Positions 36,823 through 46,290 of a stretch of 64,000 nucleotides of DNA are shown here, piece after piece. The stretch is taken from assembly GCF_001431415.1 (NCBI RefSeq), contig NZ_LDJI01000001.1, forward strand, positions 1 to 64,000, written 5' to 3'. Under the pieces are notes generated by a model that saw only the letters and a program-made list of their open reading frames with translations, ran no database searches and was not told where the DNA came from. The stretch is from Stenotrophomonas humi (GTDB taxonomy: Bacteria; Pseudomonadota; Gammaproteobacteria; Xanthomonadales; Xanthomonadaceae). The stretch's first letter is position 1, and each line of letters starts with the position of its first letter. The position numbers and the translations under genes are program-made.

Positions 36823-36876
36823 CGGTTGCCAGACATTGGCATCCACTCAGGGAAATGCGATAATAATCGCCTACTT

Positions 36877-36951
36877 TGCCCCGTCGCCAAGCGGTAAGGC
36901 ACCTGACTCTGACTCAGGCATTCGGTGGTTCGAATCCATCCGGGGCAGCCA
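36877..36951 (+). tRNA. tRNA-Gln (CTG)
   Basis: A 75-base cloverleaf with encoded CCA. The acceptor stem TGCCCCG pairs with CGGGGCA, the anticodon stem CCTGA with TCAGG, and the loop CTCTGAC has anticodon CTG at 36909-36911. A T-A first pair is typical of tRNA-Gln. It is 54 bases after tRNA-Met and shares its transcript. Confidence 0.95.
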
Positions 36952-36961
36952 AACATAGAAA

Positions 36962-36990
36962 GGCCCGATCGAAAGATCGGGCCTTTTCTT
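36962..36990 (+). terminator. intrinsic terminator of the tRNA operon
   Basis: GGCCCGATC, loop GAAA, GATCGGGCC, then TTTTCTTTT. A perfect nine-base stem 11 bases after the tRNA-Gln CCA. Confidence 0.95.
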
Positions 36991-37465
36991 TTGCCTCATC
37001 CCAGGCGATTCACGCGCCGCAAGGCAGAGCACCTCCGGGCTGCTTGACCGGACCCGCCCGCCACAATCCGACTGCCCTCGCCACCGCCTCTCGTCGCCAC
37101 TCCCACGCAGGCGGGAGTCGCGCTCTGGCTTTTCAGCTCCTGTGTCACCGCAACAGAAGCAAGACAAATACCGGAGCGACCCCTATTGGCGGGACCACGA
37201 CCTCCACACGATTCCACAACCACCGTGATCGTGGCGATGCATCCCCCCGGCAGTGGTCAGCGGAAACTGCCATCCACACAGCATTGATGAACTCCGGCAT
37301 CTGCAACCACACCACGATCACGCGAGCCAGCAATCAACGTCATGAATACCGACATGAGACAGGACAACGCGAAGTACCGCGCAGCGAGATCGAGACAAGT
37401 CGATACAACATGCCAAGCCACACCCGAAATCCACCCAGCACCACACTCCAACACCCGGAAACGAC
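36991..37465. other. 475-base stretch without a recognisable gene
   Basis: This lies between the tRNA terminator and the rpsI terminator, so nothing known needs to be transcribed through it. It is poorer in GC than its surroundings and rich in CCAC/CACA. A perfect 11-base inverted repeat, CGTGATCGTGG (37224-37234) and CCACGATCACG (37312-37322), spans 77 bases. Short open frames exist on both strands but none shows codon use or a motif that supports a gene. Confidence 0.6.
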
Positions 37466-37491
37466 AAAAGCCCGGCCGAAGCCGGGCTTTT
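37466..37491 (-). terminator. intrinsic terminator of the rplM-rpsI operon
   Basis: On the minus strand AAAAGCCCGGC, loop TTCG, GCCGGGCTTTT. The stem plus T run lies about 50 bases after the rpsI stop; the A/T symmetry may allow use from both sides. Confidence 0.92.
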
Positions 37492-37540
37492 GCTTTCCTC
37501 CCAGCGGGATTCCGAAGAATCCCACGCCAGACGCGATGGA

Positions 37541-37933
37541 TCAGCGCTTGGAGAACTGGGTGGCGCGACGTGCCTTGTGCAGGCCGACCTTCTTACGCTC
37601 GACTTCACGGGCGTCACGGGTCATGAAGCCAGCCTTGCGCAGCTCGGACTTCAGGGTTTCGTCGTATTCAACCAGCGCACGCGCGATACCCAGACGGATC
37701 GCACCGGCCTGGCCGGTGGTGCCGCCGCCAGCGGCGGTGACCAGGATGTCGAAGGTTTCGGTGTTCTTGGTCAGTTCCAGCGGCTGACGCACGATCATGC
37801 GCGCGGTCTCACGGCCAAAGAACTCGTCCAGCGGACGGCCATTGACGGTGATGTTGCCGGCGCCCTTGCGCAGGAACACGCGAGCGGTGGAGGACTTGCG
37901 GCGGCCAGTGCCGTAGTTTTGAGTGATAGCCAT
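37541..37933 (-). CDS. rpsI: 30S ribosomal protein S9
   Basis: A 130-residue ribosomal protein. [20 protein letters not shown] at the N terminus and the C-terminal tail ending QFSKR, which reaches the P-site tRNA, are both present. It starts two bases after the rplM stop, as in most bacteria. Confidence 0.98.
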   Translation of the reverse strand: MAITQNYGTGRRKSSTARVFLRKGAGNITVNGRPLDEFFGRETARMIVRQPLELTKNTETFDILVTAAGGGTTGQAGAIRLGIARALVEYDETLKSELRKAGFMTRDAREVERKKVGLHKARRATQFSKR

Positions 37934-37935
37934 GA

Positions 37936-38364
37936 TTAGATATCCAGAACCTGCGGCTGCTGTGCGGCGTGCGGATGCTCAGTGCCGGCGTAGACCTTGA
38001 GCTTGCGGTACATCTGACGGCCCAGCGGGCCCTTCGGCAGCATGCCCTTGACGGCGATCTCGATCACGCGCTCCGGGTGACGCTCAAGCGCCTGCTCCAG
38101 AGACTCAGTCTTCAGGTTGCCGATGTAGCCGGTGAAGCGATGGTACTTCTTGTCCTTCAGCTTCTTGCCGGTAACAGTGATCTTGTCGGCATTGATGACG
38201 ACCAGGTAATCACCGGTGTCAACATGCGGGGTGTAGACCGGCTTGTGCTTGCCACGCAGGCGGCGAGCCAGCTCGGTGGACAGACGGCCCAGCGTCTTGC
38301 CGGCGGCGTCAACGAGGTACCAGTCGCGCTGGACGGTCTCGTTCTTTGCAGTGAAAGTGCTCAT
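37936..38364 (-). CDS. rplM: 50S ribosomal protein L13
   Basis: A 142-residue ribosomal protein that assembles early on 23S rRNA. The N terminus [20 protein letters not shown] and [18 protein letters not shown] are typical, as is [20 protein letters not shown] 38364 gives the family length; the longer frame runs into the leader. The gap to coq7 (38365-38564) must hold both divergent promoters; I could not identify an L13 autoregulatory leader. Confidence 0.98.
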   Translation of the reverse strand: MSTFTAKNETVQRDWYLVDAAGKTLGRLSTELARRLRGKHKPVYTPHVDTGDYLVVINADKITVTGKKLKDKKYHRFTGYIGNLKTESLEQALERHPERVIEIAVKGMLPKGPLGRQMYRKLKVYAGTEHPHAAQQPQVLDI

Positions 38365-38564
38365 AAAGAACTCTAGTAGGTCGGGCTCATTGCGGCGGTG
38401 GACTGCCGGAACTCTGCCACGCGTTGTGAAGGTGAAACAGAAGCGCGGAATTGTACTTGGCGAGCAGCGTCGGCGCAACTCGCCCTCCTCCTTCATGAAT
38501 GGGTGGCCTTGGCAGGCCGGGGGCCAGCGGCGAGAATCCGGACACCCCACTCCCTGCTGCCGCC

Positions 38565-39209
38565 ATGACCACCGCTCGCGTACAGACCCCGCTGGACCAC
38601 CTGCTCACCGAGGCGCAGCGTGCGTTGGACACCGTTTTCGGCAATCCCGCAGCCGCCCGCCCCAATCCCGCCGGCGACACACCGGAAGTCGTGCTGGAGC
38701 CGACGGAAACCCGGCATGCCGCCGGGCTGATGCGCATCAATCACGTTGGTGAGGTCTGCGCGCAAGGGCTGTACTTCGGGCAGGCCGCAGTGGCCCGCGA
38801 CCCGGCCACCCGCGAGCACCTGCTGGCAGCCGCGCAGGAGGAAACCGACCACCTGAGCTGGTGCGCCGACCGCCTGCGCGAACTGGGCAGTCGCCCCAGC
38901 CTGTTCAATCCCCTGTGGTACGCCGGCAGCTACACCATCGGCACCCTCGCCGGCCTGCGCGGGGATGGCTGGAACCTGGGCTTCGTGGTGGAGACGGAGC
39001 GTCAGGTGGAGGCTCACCTGGACGAACACCTGGAAACTCTGCCGCCAGCCGACCAGCGCAGCCGCGAGATCCTCAAGGTGATGAAGGTCGACGAGGCCCG
39101 CCACGCCGATCACGCCGAACATGCGGGCGCACGCAAGCTGCCCTTCCCGATTCCATCGGTGATGGCACTGGCGTCCAAGGCGATGAAGACCATCGCCTAT
39201 CGGATCTGA
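38565..39209 (+). CDS. coq7: 3-demethoxyubiquinol 3-hydroxylase
   Basis: A 214-residue membrane-associated di-iron monooxygenase that adds the hydroxyl in the penultimate step of ubiquinone synthesis. Di-iron ligands are in [24 protein letters not shown] (E-x2-H), [12 protein letters not shown] and [14 protein letters not shown] (E-x2-H). [20 protein letters not shown] is a hydrophobic membrane-binding part. This enzyme replaces the flavin enzyme UbiF in many gamma- and betaproteobacteria. Confidence 0.95.
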   Translation: MTTARVQTPLDHLLTEAQRALDTVFGNPAAARPNPAGDTPEVVLEPTETRHAAGLMRINHVGEVCAQGLYFGQAAVARDPATREHLLAAAQEETDHLSWCADRLRELGSRPSLFNPLWYAGSYTIGTLAGLRGDGWNLGFVVETERQVEAHLDEHLETLPPADQRSREILKVMKVDEARHADHAEHAGARKLPFPIPSVMALASKAMKTIAYRI

Positions 39210-39212
39210 GAA

Positions 39213-39280
39213 GGCGGAGCCCGGCTCCGCCGAGGCGTTATCGTTGAAGCCGCTGCCGAGCATCGCTCGGCAACGGCCGG
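39213..39280. repeat. REP-like hairpin pair between coq7 and sugE
   Basis: GGCGGAGCC faces GGCTCCGCC at 39213-39231, and GCCGAGCATCGCTCGGC follows at about 39255-39271. The latter is the same core palindrome as in the SMAG-like elements. It lies between convergent genes. Confidence 0.55.
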
Positions 39281-39288
39281 ACTGCGGG

Positions 39289-39603
39289 TCAGCTGACCAG
39301 CTTCAGGCCCATCACGCCGGCCACAATCAGCCCGATGCACAGCAGTCGCGGCCAGGAGGCGCTGTCGCCGAATAGAAACACACCGGCGATTGCCACGCCC
39401 ACTGCGCCGATGCCGGTCCACACCGCATAACCGGTGCCCACCGGAATAGTGCGCAGCGCCTGGGTCAGCAACCACAGACTGATGGCGGCAAATACCACCG
39501 TGATCACACTGGGCCACAGGCGGGTGAAACCCTCGCTGTACTTCAGGCCCAACGCGAAACCAATTTCAAACACGCCTGCCAGCAGCAGGTAGATCCAAGG
39601 CAT
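39289..39603 (-). CDS. sugE: small multidrug resistance transporter SugE/Gdx (guanidinium exporter)
   Basis: A 104-residue, four-helix SMR transporter. The membrane glutamate is in [20 protein letters not shown], and the Gdx-like pattern [14 protein letters not shown] and [15 protein letters not shown] closely follows E. coli SugE, now known as a guanidinium/proton antiporter; EmrE-type drug exporters differ here. Works as an antiparallel dimer. The RBS (AGAGG) is at 39612-39616. A terminator ends only 22 bases before the start codon, and two ACGG-loop hairpins precede it, so expression is probably riboswitch controlled. Confidence 0.92.
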   Translation of the reverse strand: MPWIYLLLAGVFEIGFALGLKYSEGFTRLWPSVITVVFAAISLWLLTQALRTIPVGTGYAVWTGIGAVGVAIAGVFLFGDSASWPRLLCIGLIVAGVMGLKLVS

Positions 39604-39625
39604 TGCCGTACGTCCTCTACAACCC

Positions 39626-39706
39626 AAAAAAAGACGACGGCCCGATGTCTCCACCGGGCCGCCGTCGGCAAACGTCTGCGTTGCATGCAGGGCGGGCCGT
39701 CCCGCC
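39626..39706 (-). promoter_or_regulatory. candidate guanidine-II (mini-ykkC) riboswitch with terminator, ahead of sugE
   Basis: On the minus strand hairpin P1 is GGCGGG-ACGG-CCCGCC (39706-39691), then a 21-base linker, then hairpin P2 GCCG-ACGG-CGGC (39669-39658). Two hairpins with ACGR tetraloops define guanidine-II riboswitches, and sugE is their usual target. The 5' arm of a 12-base-pair terminator stem (GACGGCGGCCCG, 39666-39655) overlaps P2; its 3' arm is 39644-39633 and seven T residues follow. P2 and the terminator are mutually exclusive, so guanidine binding should favour read-through into sugE. The terminator could also end speD transcripts. Confidence 0.78.
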
Positions 39707-39712
39707 TGTTGT

Positions 39713-39742
39713 CACGGCAGCGGGCCAGGGCCCGCCACCGTG
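39713..39742 (-). other. stable hairpin after speD
   Basis: On the minus strand CACGGTGGCGGG and CCCGCTGCCGTG form twelve pairs (two wobbles) around CCCTGG, seven bases after the speD stop. No T tract follows. It sits three to six bases before riboswitch hairpin P1 and might insulate it or mark the speD mRNA end. Confidence 0.5.
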
Positions 39743-39749
39743 CTGATGC

Positions 39750-40544
39750 TTACTCGGCCAGGTTGCGGCCGTGGAACAGCTCTTCAATCTCACGGCGCAG
39801 CAGCGCCTCGATCTTCATACGCTCCTTGAAGGAAAGGTTCTTGGCCTTCTCTTCAAACAGGTACTGGTCCAGGTCGAAGTCCTTCAGGTGCATCTTCGTG
39901 TGGAAGATGTTTTCCTGATAGACGTTGACGTCGAACATCTCGTAACGCGACTTGATGTTCTTGGCCAGGAAGTTCTGGATCGAGTTGATCTTGTGATCGA
40001 TGTAATGCTTCTTGCCCTTCACATCACGGGTAAAGCCACGCACGCGGTAGTCCATGATCACGATGTCCGATTCCAGACTCTCGATCAGGTAGTTCAGCGC
40101 CTTCAGCGGCGAAATGACGCCACAGGTGGCCACGTCGATGTCGGCACGGAACGTTGCAATACCTTCCTGCGGATGGGTCTCCGGGTAGGTGTGCACCGTG
40201 ATGTGCGACTTGTCCATGTGGGCGACCACGGCATCGGAGATCAACTCCTTGCCCGCAGCCTTCTTGTCGATCACCGGCTCCTCGGAAATGAGAATTGTGA
40301 CCGAGGCACCCTGGGGATCGTAGTCCTGACGCGCGATGTTCAGGATGTTGGCGCCGATGATCTCGGCCACATCAGTGAGAATCTGCGTGAGACGATCGGC
40401 GTTGTACTCTTCGTCGATGTACTCGATATAACGCTGGCGCTCTTCTTCTGTACGCGCATAGCAGACGTCATAGATGTTGAAGCTCAAGGCCTTGGTGAGG
40501 TTGTTGAATCCTTGCAACCTCAGGCGAGGCAACGGCTTGACCAC
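39750..40544 (-). CDS. speD: S-adenosylmethionine decarboxylase proenzyme
   Basis: A 264-residue enzyme, the same length as E. coli SpeD. It supplies decarboxylated SAM for spermidine synthesis and cleaves itself to form a pyruvoyl group at the Ser in [52 protein letters not shown] and [14 protein letters not shown] all match. The start is GTG at 40544 ([14 protein letters not shown]) with AGGA nine bases upstream; the ATG-like extension is not conserved. Confidence 0.95.
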   Translation of the reverse strand: MVKPLPRLRLQGFNNLTKALSFNIYDVCYARTEEERQRYIEYIDEEYNADRLTQILTDVAEIIGANILNIARQDYDPQGASVTILISEEPVIDKKAAGKELISDAVVAHMDKSHITVHTYPETHPQEGIATFRADIDVATCGVISPLKALNYLIESLESDIVIMDYRVRGFTRDVKGKKHYIDHKINSIQNFLAKNIKSRYEMFDVNVYQENIFHTKMHLKDFDLDQYLFEEKAKNLSFKERMKIEALLRREIEELFHGRNLAE

Positions 40545-40696
40545 GGCGGTCGATCCTGTAGATGGTGGGAAAGGGGGAAGTATGGGGCAAAGTGCCCCCC
40601 TGTGAAACGTGTCCCCCGTCAACCGGGTTTGCCGCTTATGATTGGCCTCGTTAAGCTTGCCCGTTAAGCAAGTTCATTCTTTATGTGAACGCCATC

Positions 40697-41386
40697 ATGA
40701 GCTCAGGGAACGCCAACACAGTGTCCAACGTGCGACTCGCCTCCAGTCCGCTGGCTCTGGATATAGCCACCATCGACCGTTTTCTGGCCCACAGCCACCG
40801 CCGGCGCTATCCCGCGCGGACGGACGTGTTCCGCCCGGGCGACCCTGCCGGGACCATGTATTACGTGATCAGCGGCTCGGTCAGCATCATCGCCGAGGAA
40901 GATGACGACCGCGAACTTGTGTTGGGCTACTTCGGTTCTGGCGAGTTCGTCGGCGAAATGGGCCTATTCATCGAGTCCGAAAAACGTGAAGTCATCCTGC
41001 GCACCCGAACGCCGTGTGAGCTGGCCGAAATCAGCTACGAGCGGCTGCACCAGCTGTTCCTGGGGCCGCTGTCGGTAGACGCGCCGAAGCTGCTGTACGC
41101 CATCGGCTCACAGATTTCGCGCCGCCTGCTGCACACCAGCCGCAAGGCCAGCCGCCTGGCCTTCCTGGATGTGACCGACCGCATCATCCGTACCCTGCAC
41201 GACCTGGCCAAGGAGCCGGAGTCGATGAGTCATCCGCAGGGCACCCAGTTGCGCGTTTCCCGCCAGGAGATCGCCCGCCTGGTGGGCTGTTCGCGCGAAA
41301 TGGCCGGCCGCGTGCTGAAGAAGCTGCAGGTCGACGGCATCCTGCATGCCCGCGGCAAGACCGTGGTTCTGTACGGGACGCGCTGA
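40697..41386 (+). CDS. clp: Clp, CRP-like global regulator of Xanthomonadaceae
   Basis: A 229-residue CRP/FNR-family regulator. The cyclic-nucleotide fold (about 20-150) has FRPGDPAGTMYYVISGSVSI and LGYFGSGEFVGEMGLFIESE; the C-terminal HTH has LRVSRQEIARLVGCSREMAGRVLKKL. It is nearly identical in layout to Xanthomonas Clp, which is inactivated by c-di-GMP and controls virulence, enzymes and motility. ATG 40697 (MSSGNAN) is preferred over one four codons upstream. The 150-base gap from speD is AT-rich and has CGTTAAGC twice at about 40650-40672. Confidence 0.96.
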   Translation: MSSGNANTVSNVRLASSPLALDIATIDRFLAHSHRRRYPARTDVFRPGDPAGTMYYVISGSVSIIAEEDDDRELVLGYFGSGEFVGEMGLFIESEKREVILRTRTPCELAEISYERLHQLFLGPLSVDAPKLLYAIGSQISRRLLHTSRKASRLAFLDVTDRIIRTLHDLAKEPESMSHPQGTQLRVSRQEIARLVGCSREMAGRVLKKLQVDGILHARGKTVVLYGTR

Positions 41387-41534
41387 CGCCAGCACGCGCA
41401 CCCCGGAAGGTTGAAGCAGCCAGCGCCCCGCTCGCTGCTCACGGGCAACGTGACGCCCTTGCGGCCTCGCCCCCAGGTCATCAAGACTGACCGCTTGCCT
41501 TGACCCCACCGCGCCCTGCCCGCAGGCTGCGCGG

Positions 41535-42296
41535 ATGGAATTTGGCAATGAATTTTATTGGTTCATCCTGATCGGGCTGGGTGCACAGCTGGTGGATGGC
41601 GCGCTGGGCATGGCATTCGGGCTCATTTCGTCCTCGGTTCTGCTCAGCATGGGCCTGCCACCCGCGGCCGTCAGCGCCAGCATCCATACCGCCGAGGTGT
41701 TCACCACCGGTGCTTCGGGCGTGTCGCACCTGGTCGCCGGCAATGTCGACAGGCGGCTGTTCCTGCGCCTGGCCATCCCCGGCGCGATAGGCGGCGCCAT
41801 CGGTGCTTATGTGCTGACCCAGCTGCCCGGCGATGTCGTGCGGCCCTTCATCTATCTGTATCTGCTGGTGCTGGCGATCTTCATTCTGGCCCGCGCTGCT
41901 GGCCGGTTCGTCTCGCGCCAGGAAGTGAAGCGGGTACCGTTGCTGGGCTTCTTCGCCGGCCTGCTGGACGCCAGCGGTGGCGGCGGCTGGGGCCCGGTGG
42001 CGACCGCCACCCTGCTGGCGCGGGGCGGCCTGGCACGGACCACCATCGGCTCGGTCAATGCGGCCGAGTTCGTGGTGACGCTGTCGATTTCAGCCACCTT
42101 CCTGCTATCGATGGGCCTGCAGCACCTGTCCATCGTCGCCGGCCTGCTGGTCGGCGGCATGATGGCCGCGCCGGTGGCGGCGCTGCTGGTCAAGCGCGTG
42201 AAGGAACGCTGGGTACTGATCGCGGTGGGCGTGCTGGTGTTGTCGATCAGCCTGTTCCAGATCGGCACGGCGCTGATGAAGCTGCGGGTGGGTTGA
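41535..42296 (+). CDS. TauE/SafE-family sulfite or anion exporter
   Basis: A 253-residue membrane protein with about eight helices. The repeated motif LGAQLVDGALGMAFGLISSS and FFAGLLDASGGGGWGPVATA is typical of TauE/SafE. Family members export sulfite, sulfoacetate or related anions; the substrate here is not known. Confidence 0.88.
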   Translation: MEFGNEFYWFILIGLGAQLVDGALGMAFGLISSSVLLSMGLPPAAVSASIHTAEVFTTGASGVSHLVAGNVDRRLFLRLAIPGAIGGAIGAYVLTQLPGDVVRPFIYLYLLVLAIFILARAAGRFVSRQEVKRVPLLGFFAGLLDASGGGGWGPVATATLLARGGLARTTIGSVNAAEFVVTLSISATFLLSMGLQHLSIVAGLLVGGMMAAPVAALLVKRVKERWVLIAVGVLVLSISLFQIGTALMKLRVG

Positions 42297-42311
42297 GGCG
42301 ATTTTGCTCTG

Positions 42312-42470
42312 AAAGGCCCTCTCCCGCCTGCGGGAGAGGGGTTGGGGTGAGGGCAGCTTTTGCTTTTGGTCTTTCCCACCCAGCTTTTGCAGGGCCAGGC
42401 TCCCAAGGCAAGTCAAAAAGCCCCCTCATCCGCCCTTCGGGCACCTTCTCCCGCAAGCGAGAGAAGGGAT
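42312..42470 (-). repeat. composite intergenic repeat, copy 2 (inverted relative to 2787)
   Basis: Read on the minus strand it begins CTTCTCTCGCTTGCGGGAGA, continues with GGTGCCCGAAGGGCGGATGA and a G run, and after a variable middle with AAAAGC repeats ends with CCCTCACCCCAACCCCTCTC and a GCGGGAGAGG palindrome. This is the module order of 2787-2935. It fills the gap between the TauE gene and the HAD gene, which are convergent. Confidence 0.65.
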
Positions 42471-42508
42471 GTCGGCTCCGGCTGGATCGATGCCAGCTCC
42501 GCTTTGGA

Positions 42509-43231
42509 TTAGTTCGCCAGCGGATCGCCACCACGTCCGACGCAGCCCCAGTTGAGGATCGGCGTACCAGCCGGCAGCACCTTGCGGAAGTACTCCACGC
42601 GTGAGTGCTTGGGGTTGACCACCACCGGCGCCCTGGCCGCCTTGAGCAGCGGCAGGTCGGCGGTGCTGTCGGAATAGGCGATCGCGATATCGCAATAACC
42701 GCGCTCGCGCAACATGCGCATCTTTTCTTCGTTGTGGCAGTGGCGGGTGGCGCCCACCGCGCCCAGCCGCGGGCCGACCTCACTGCCGATCACCGGCACG
42801 CCCTGGTGAGCGACGAAAGCCAGGATGGCGCGGGCCAGTTCCGGCGGAGCGCCGGTCGCCACGACCACACGGTCACCGGCCCTGCGATGCGCGGCAAATA
42901 CGCCCAATGCATGCGGCAACAATTTGCTGCGGATTTCGGGTTCGTGCTTGAGCACGTACTGGTCGATGATGCTGTTGAACTCGCGCGCCTTGTGCAGGCC
43001 GAAGGTGGCAATCCACACGTAACCGGAAATACCGAAACGGCGGGTCGGCAACATCGCCACCAGCGGCCCGAACAAAGGGGTGATGAGCAGCGCCGCCAGC
43101 ATCCGCAGGGGATTGCGTTTGATCAGCCAGGCGAACAGGTGGCTGCCCGAATCGCCGTCGTACAGGGTGTGATCGAAATCGAAGACGACCAGTTGCGCGT
43201 CGTCCCGGGGAACGGGGTAAGAAGTGGTCAT
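42509..43231 (-). CDS. HAD-family hydrolase (subfamily IB, phosphoserine-phosphatase-like)
   Basis: A 240-residue hydrolase. Motif I is [15 protein letters not shown] (two Asp), motif [14 protein letters not shown], motif III Lys with [12 protein letters not shown] as motif IV. A helical cap with a hydrophobic stretch lies between. It may dephosphorylate a small metabolite or lipid precursor; substrate unknown. Its ATG overlaps the trpC stop (ATGA), so it is made together with the trp enzymes. Confidence 0.88.
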   Translation of the reverse strand: MTTSYPVPRDDAQLVVFDFDHTLYDGDSGSHLFAWLIKRNPLRMLAALLITPLFGPLVAMLPTRRFGISGYVWIATFGLHKAREFNSIIDQYVLKHEPEIRSKLLPHALGVFAAHRRAGDRVVVATGAPPELARAILAFVAHQGVPVIGSEVGPRLGAVGATRHCHNEEKMRMLRERGYCDIAIAYSDSTADLPLLKAARAPVVVNPKHSRVEYFRKVLPAGTPILNWGCVGRGGDPLAN

Positions 43232-44022
43232 GCAGTAAAGAATAGCTGACGCAGACCCTCGCCTGGCTCTTCCACGCGCATGAAGGCCTCACCCACCAGG
43301 AAGGCATTGACCCCGGCGTCGCGCATGATCCTGACGTCATCCGGGCCCAGAATGCCGCTCTCGGTGACCAGCAGGCGATCGCGCGGCACTGCGCTCTTCA
43401 TCGACAAGGTGGTGTCCAGCGAGACCTCGAAGGTACGCAGGTTGCGGTTGTTGATGCCCACCAGCGGCACCGGCACCTGGATGGCGCGTTCCAGCTCATC
43501 GATGTCGTGCACTTCGACCAGCACGTCCATGCCCAGCTGCATGGCCAGGTCGGACAGCTCGGCCAGCTGGCGGTCGTCCAGCGCCGAGACGATCAGCAGG
43601 ATGCAGTCCGCACCCAGCACGCGCGCTTCGACCACCTGGTACGGGTCGATGACGAAATCCTTGCGCAGCACCGGCAACGTGCAGGCCTCGCGTGCTTCCT
43701 GCAGATAGGCATCAGCACCCTGGAAGAAATCCACGTCGGTCAGCACCGACAGGCAGCTGGCGCCACCGAATTCATAGCTCACCGCGATCTCGGCCGGACG
43801 GAAGTCCGGACGGATCACGCCCTTGGATGGGCTGGCCTTCTTGACCTCGGCGATCACCGCCGGGTCGCCGTTGGCGATGGCCGTGTGCAGTGCATTGGCG
43901 AAGCCGCGCACCGGCGAAGCATCGGCCACGCGCGCCCTCAGTTCAGCCAATGGCACGCGGGCGCTGCGCTCGGCCACCTCCTGCAACTTTCGGGCGAGGA
44001 TGGTGTTGAGGATGTCGCTCAT
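43228..44022 (-). CDS. trpC: indole-3-glycerol-phosphate synthase
   Basis: A 264-residue TIM-barrel enzyme of tryptophan synthesis. The signature [19 protein letters not shown] (catalytic Lys), [20 protein letters not shown] and [19 protein letters not shown] are clear. It is a separate polypeptide, not fused to TrpF as in E. coli. 55 bases follow trpD. Confidence 0.97.
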   Translation of the reverse strand: MSDILNTILARKLQEVAERSARVPLAELRARVADASPVRGFANALHTAIANGDPAVIAEVKKASPSKGVIRPDFRPAEIAVSYEFGGASCLSVLTDVDFFQGADAYLQEAREACTLPVLRKDFVIDPYQVVEARVLGADCILLIVSALDDRQLAELSDLAMQLGMDVLVEVHDIDELERAIQVPVPLVGINNRNLRTFEVSLDTTLSMKSAVPRDRLLVTESGILGPDDVRIMRDAGVNAFLVGEAFMRVEEPGEGLRQLFFTA

Positions 44023-44077
44023 GGTTCTGCTTCCTGGAAGACGGGCGTTGCTTGCGCGGGTGATCGGGAGTGAACGG

Positions 44078-45115
44078 TCAAAGGGTGGCAGCCAGCACAC
44101 GACTGGCGGCGACGTACTGCTCCATGCGGGCGCGGGCGCTGCCGTCGGCGATGACCGCGCGGGCACGTGCCAGGCCGTCGGCGATGCTGTCGGCCACGCC
44201 TGCAACGTACAGCGCGGCGCCGGCATTGAGCGCGACGATATCGTTGGCCGGACCCGCCACGTTGTCGAGCACGCCGCGCAGCATGGCGATGGATTCCTCG
44301 GGGTTGGCGACCTTCAGGTTGCGGCTGGCGGACATGGCGATGCCGAAATCCTCCGGATGGATTTCGTACTCGCGCACCTTGCCGTCGCGCAGCTCACCGA
44401 CCAGGGTGCCGGCGCCAAGCGAGATTTCATCCATGTTGTCGCGGCCCCACACCACCAGCGCACGTTCGGCGCCCAGCTCGCGCAGCACGCGCGCCTGGAT
44501 ACCGACCAGATCCGGATGGAACACGCCCATCAGGATGTTGGTGGCACCGACGGGGTTGGTCAGCGGGCCAAGGATGTTGAAGATGGTGCGCACGCCCATC
44601 TCGCGGCGCACCGGTGCGACCACCTTCATTGCCGGATGGTGCATCGGCGCGAACATGAAGCCGATACCGGTCTGTTCGATGATCTGCGCCACCTGCGCCG
44701 GGTTCAACTCGATCACCGCGCCCAGCGCTTCAACCGCATCGGCACTGCCGGACTTGGACGACACACTGCGGTTGCCGTGCTTGGCAACCTTGGCGCCCGC
44801 CGCAGCCACCACGAACATCGAGCAGGTGGAGATGTTGAAGGTATGCGAGCCATCGCCACCGGTACCGACGATATCGACCAGGTGGGTCTTGTCGGCAACG
44901 GCAACCGGCAACGCGAACTCGCGCATCACCGTGGCTGCACCGGCAATCTCGCCGACGGTTTCCTTCTTCACCCGCAGGCCGGTAAGGATGGCAGCCGTCA
45001 TGGTCGGCGAGACTTCGCCGCGCATGATCTGGCGCATCAGATCGACCATCTCGTCGAAGAAGATCTCACGGTGCTCGATGGTACGTTGCAGGGCTTCCTG
45101 CGCGGTGATGGTCAT
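44078..45115 (-). CDS. trpD: anthranilate phosphoribosyltransferase
   Basis: A 345-residue enzyme that transfers phosphoribose to anthranilate. [16 protein letters not shown] binds [24 protein letters not shown] and [20 protein letters not shown] are conserved. It is separate from TrpG. The start follows the DUF1543 gene after 15 bases, so it is part of the mixed trp transcript. Confidence 0.97.
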   Translation of the reverse strand: MTITAQEALQRTIEHREIFFDEMVDLMRQIMRGEVSPTMTAAILTGLRVKKETVGEIAGAATVMREFALPVAVADKTHLVDIVGTGGDGSHTFNISTCSMFVVAAAGAKVAKHGNRSVSSKSGSADAVEALGAVIELNPAQVAQIIEQTGIGFMFAPMHHPAMKVVAPVRREMGVRTIFNILGPLTNPVGATNILMGVFHPDLVGIQARVLRELGAERALVVWGRDNMDEISLGAGTLVGELRDGKVREYEIHPEDFGIAMSASRNLKVANPEESIAMLRGVLDNVAGPANDIVALNAGAALYVAGVADSIADGLARARAVIADGSARARMEQYVAASRVLAATL

Positions 45116-45130
45116 GACAACTCCGATAAC

Positions 45131-45643
45131 TCAGGAAATAACGATGTAATCGCTCTGACTGGTGATGCCGGCATGCGCAGCGGGGATCAACTGCACATGC
45201 AGGCCGCCGATGGGACCCAGTGGCAGGCAGCTGTCCACTTCCAGCAGCGCATCACGGTGCGGCTTGATCCACTCCGCCTGCGCCTGCTGCAGCGCCTTGC
45301 GCTTGGCTTCGACCGTGTCGCTGGCGACCACCAGCAGATAGCGATGGTCTTCGCCGAACGCACCGGCAACGTAACCACCAAGATTCACGAAGTAGAGCTT
45401 CGGCGCATCAGCGGGCGGTGCTTCAGTGGACAGACGTACCTGCCATTGCTCGACGCCATCCACGGTCATCCACGAATCCAGATGCAGCCCGGTCGGTTCG
45501 CCGAACCATTGCTGGCGCAGCTGTTCGTAGCTCTGCTCGATAGTGGGTGCAACCGCGAACACCACGTCATGCACTTCGGTATTGGCGCGCGCATGACGGC
45601 CACCAAGCATCACCACGAACAGGCGCAGATCGGCATCACTCAC
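45131..45643 (-). CDS. DUF1543 protein
   Basis: A 170-residue protein from GTG 45643 that overlaps the LysE stop by four bases. The opening LRLFVVMLGGRHARANTEVH and HDVVFAVAPTIEQSYEQLRQ match DUF1543, a two-domain family of unknown function (one member is a presumed amine-associated factor; I cannot confirm). DVVFAV lies in a beta strand and WFGEPTGLHLDSW follows. Its presence inside the trp run is unexplained. Confidence 0.78.
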   Translation of the reverse strand: MSDADLRLFVVMLGGRHARANTEVHDVVFAVAPTIEQSYEQLRQQWFGEPTGLHLDSWMTVDGVEQWQVRLSTEAPPADAPKLYFVNLGGYVAGAFGEDHRYLLVVASDTVEAKRKALQQAQAEWIKPHRDALLEVDSCLPLGPIGGLHVQLIPAAHAGITSQSDYIVIS

Positions 45644-46290
45644 GGCATCGGCCTCGCACTCATCGCCAAGCGCACGCCGAAGCCGATGAACAGCACACCG
45701 GCCACCTTGTCCAACCACTGCATGCCACGCGCCGCCCAGCGACTGGTGCGCATGCGATCGGCCAGCAGCACGTACATCGACGTGATCGGCAAAGCGTTGA
45801 CGGTGAATATCAAGCCCAGCATCGCGAAGGCCAGCGGCTTGTTCTGCACCGAAGGCGCGATGAACTGCGGCAGGAACGCCAGGAAGAACAGCACCACCTT
45901 CGGGTTGAGCACGTTGGTCAGGAAGCCACCGGCAAACACCTGCCACCACGAACCCGCACCGCCACTGGTCGCATCCACGCCCTCCTGCAGGGTGTCCGGA
46001 CCACCCTTGCTGCGCAGCAGGCGCACGCCGACCCACAGCAGATAGGCCGCGCCGATCCACTTGATGGCGCTGAACAGCGTGGCCGAAGTCGCCAGCAACA
46101 TGCCCAGCCCCAGTGAGGCCAGCGCTACATGCACCAGACAACCGGCGCTGATGCCGGCGATGGCAGCGAAACCGGCACGACGTCCACCACGCAGTGAACG
46201 GCTGATGATGTACAGCACATCCGGACCCGGGGTCAGGTTCAGCACCCAACCCGCCAGCATGAACAGCAGCAGCTGCGACGGCTCGATCAC
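45640..46290 (-). CDS. LysE/RhtB-family amino acid exporter
   Basis: A 216-residue, six-helix exporter. [20 protein letters not shown] in the first part and [20 protein letters not shown] in the middle are family hallmarks. The start is GTG at 46290, which overlaps the trpG stop (GTGA). Members export threonine, homoserine, lysine or aromatic compounds; export of a tryptophan-pathway compound is a guess from position. Confidence 0.9.
   Translation of the reverse strand: MIEPSQLLLFMLAGWVLNLTPGPDVLYIISRSLRGGRRAGFAAIAGISAGCLVHVALASLGLGMLLATSATLFSAIKWIGAAYLLWVGVRLLRSKGGPDTLQEGVDATSGGAGSWWQVFAGGFLTNVLNPKVVLFFLAFLPQFIAPSVQNKPLAFAMLGLIFTVNALPITSMYVLLADRMRTSRWAARGMQWLDKVAGVLFIGFGVRLAMSARPMP

Noticed and set aside
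36871..37167. Minus-strand frame over tRNA-Gln encoding MDSNHRMPESESGALPLGD
   Set aside because: This is the well-known spurious protein read from the antisense of a tRNA gene; the neighbouring tRNA-Met gives another.
39713..39742. Hairpin after speD as a third riboswitch stem
   Set aside because: Its loop is CCCTGG, not ACGR; it is treated as a separate mRNA-end hairpin.
43823..46045. 740-codon plus-strand frame
   Set aside because: Antisense to trpC, trpD and the LysE region, which are unmistakable on the other strand.
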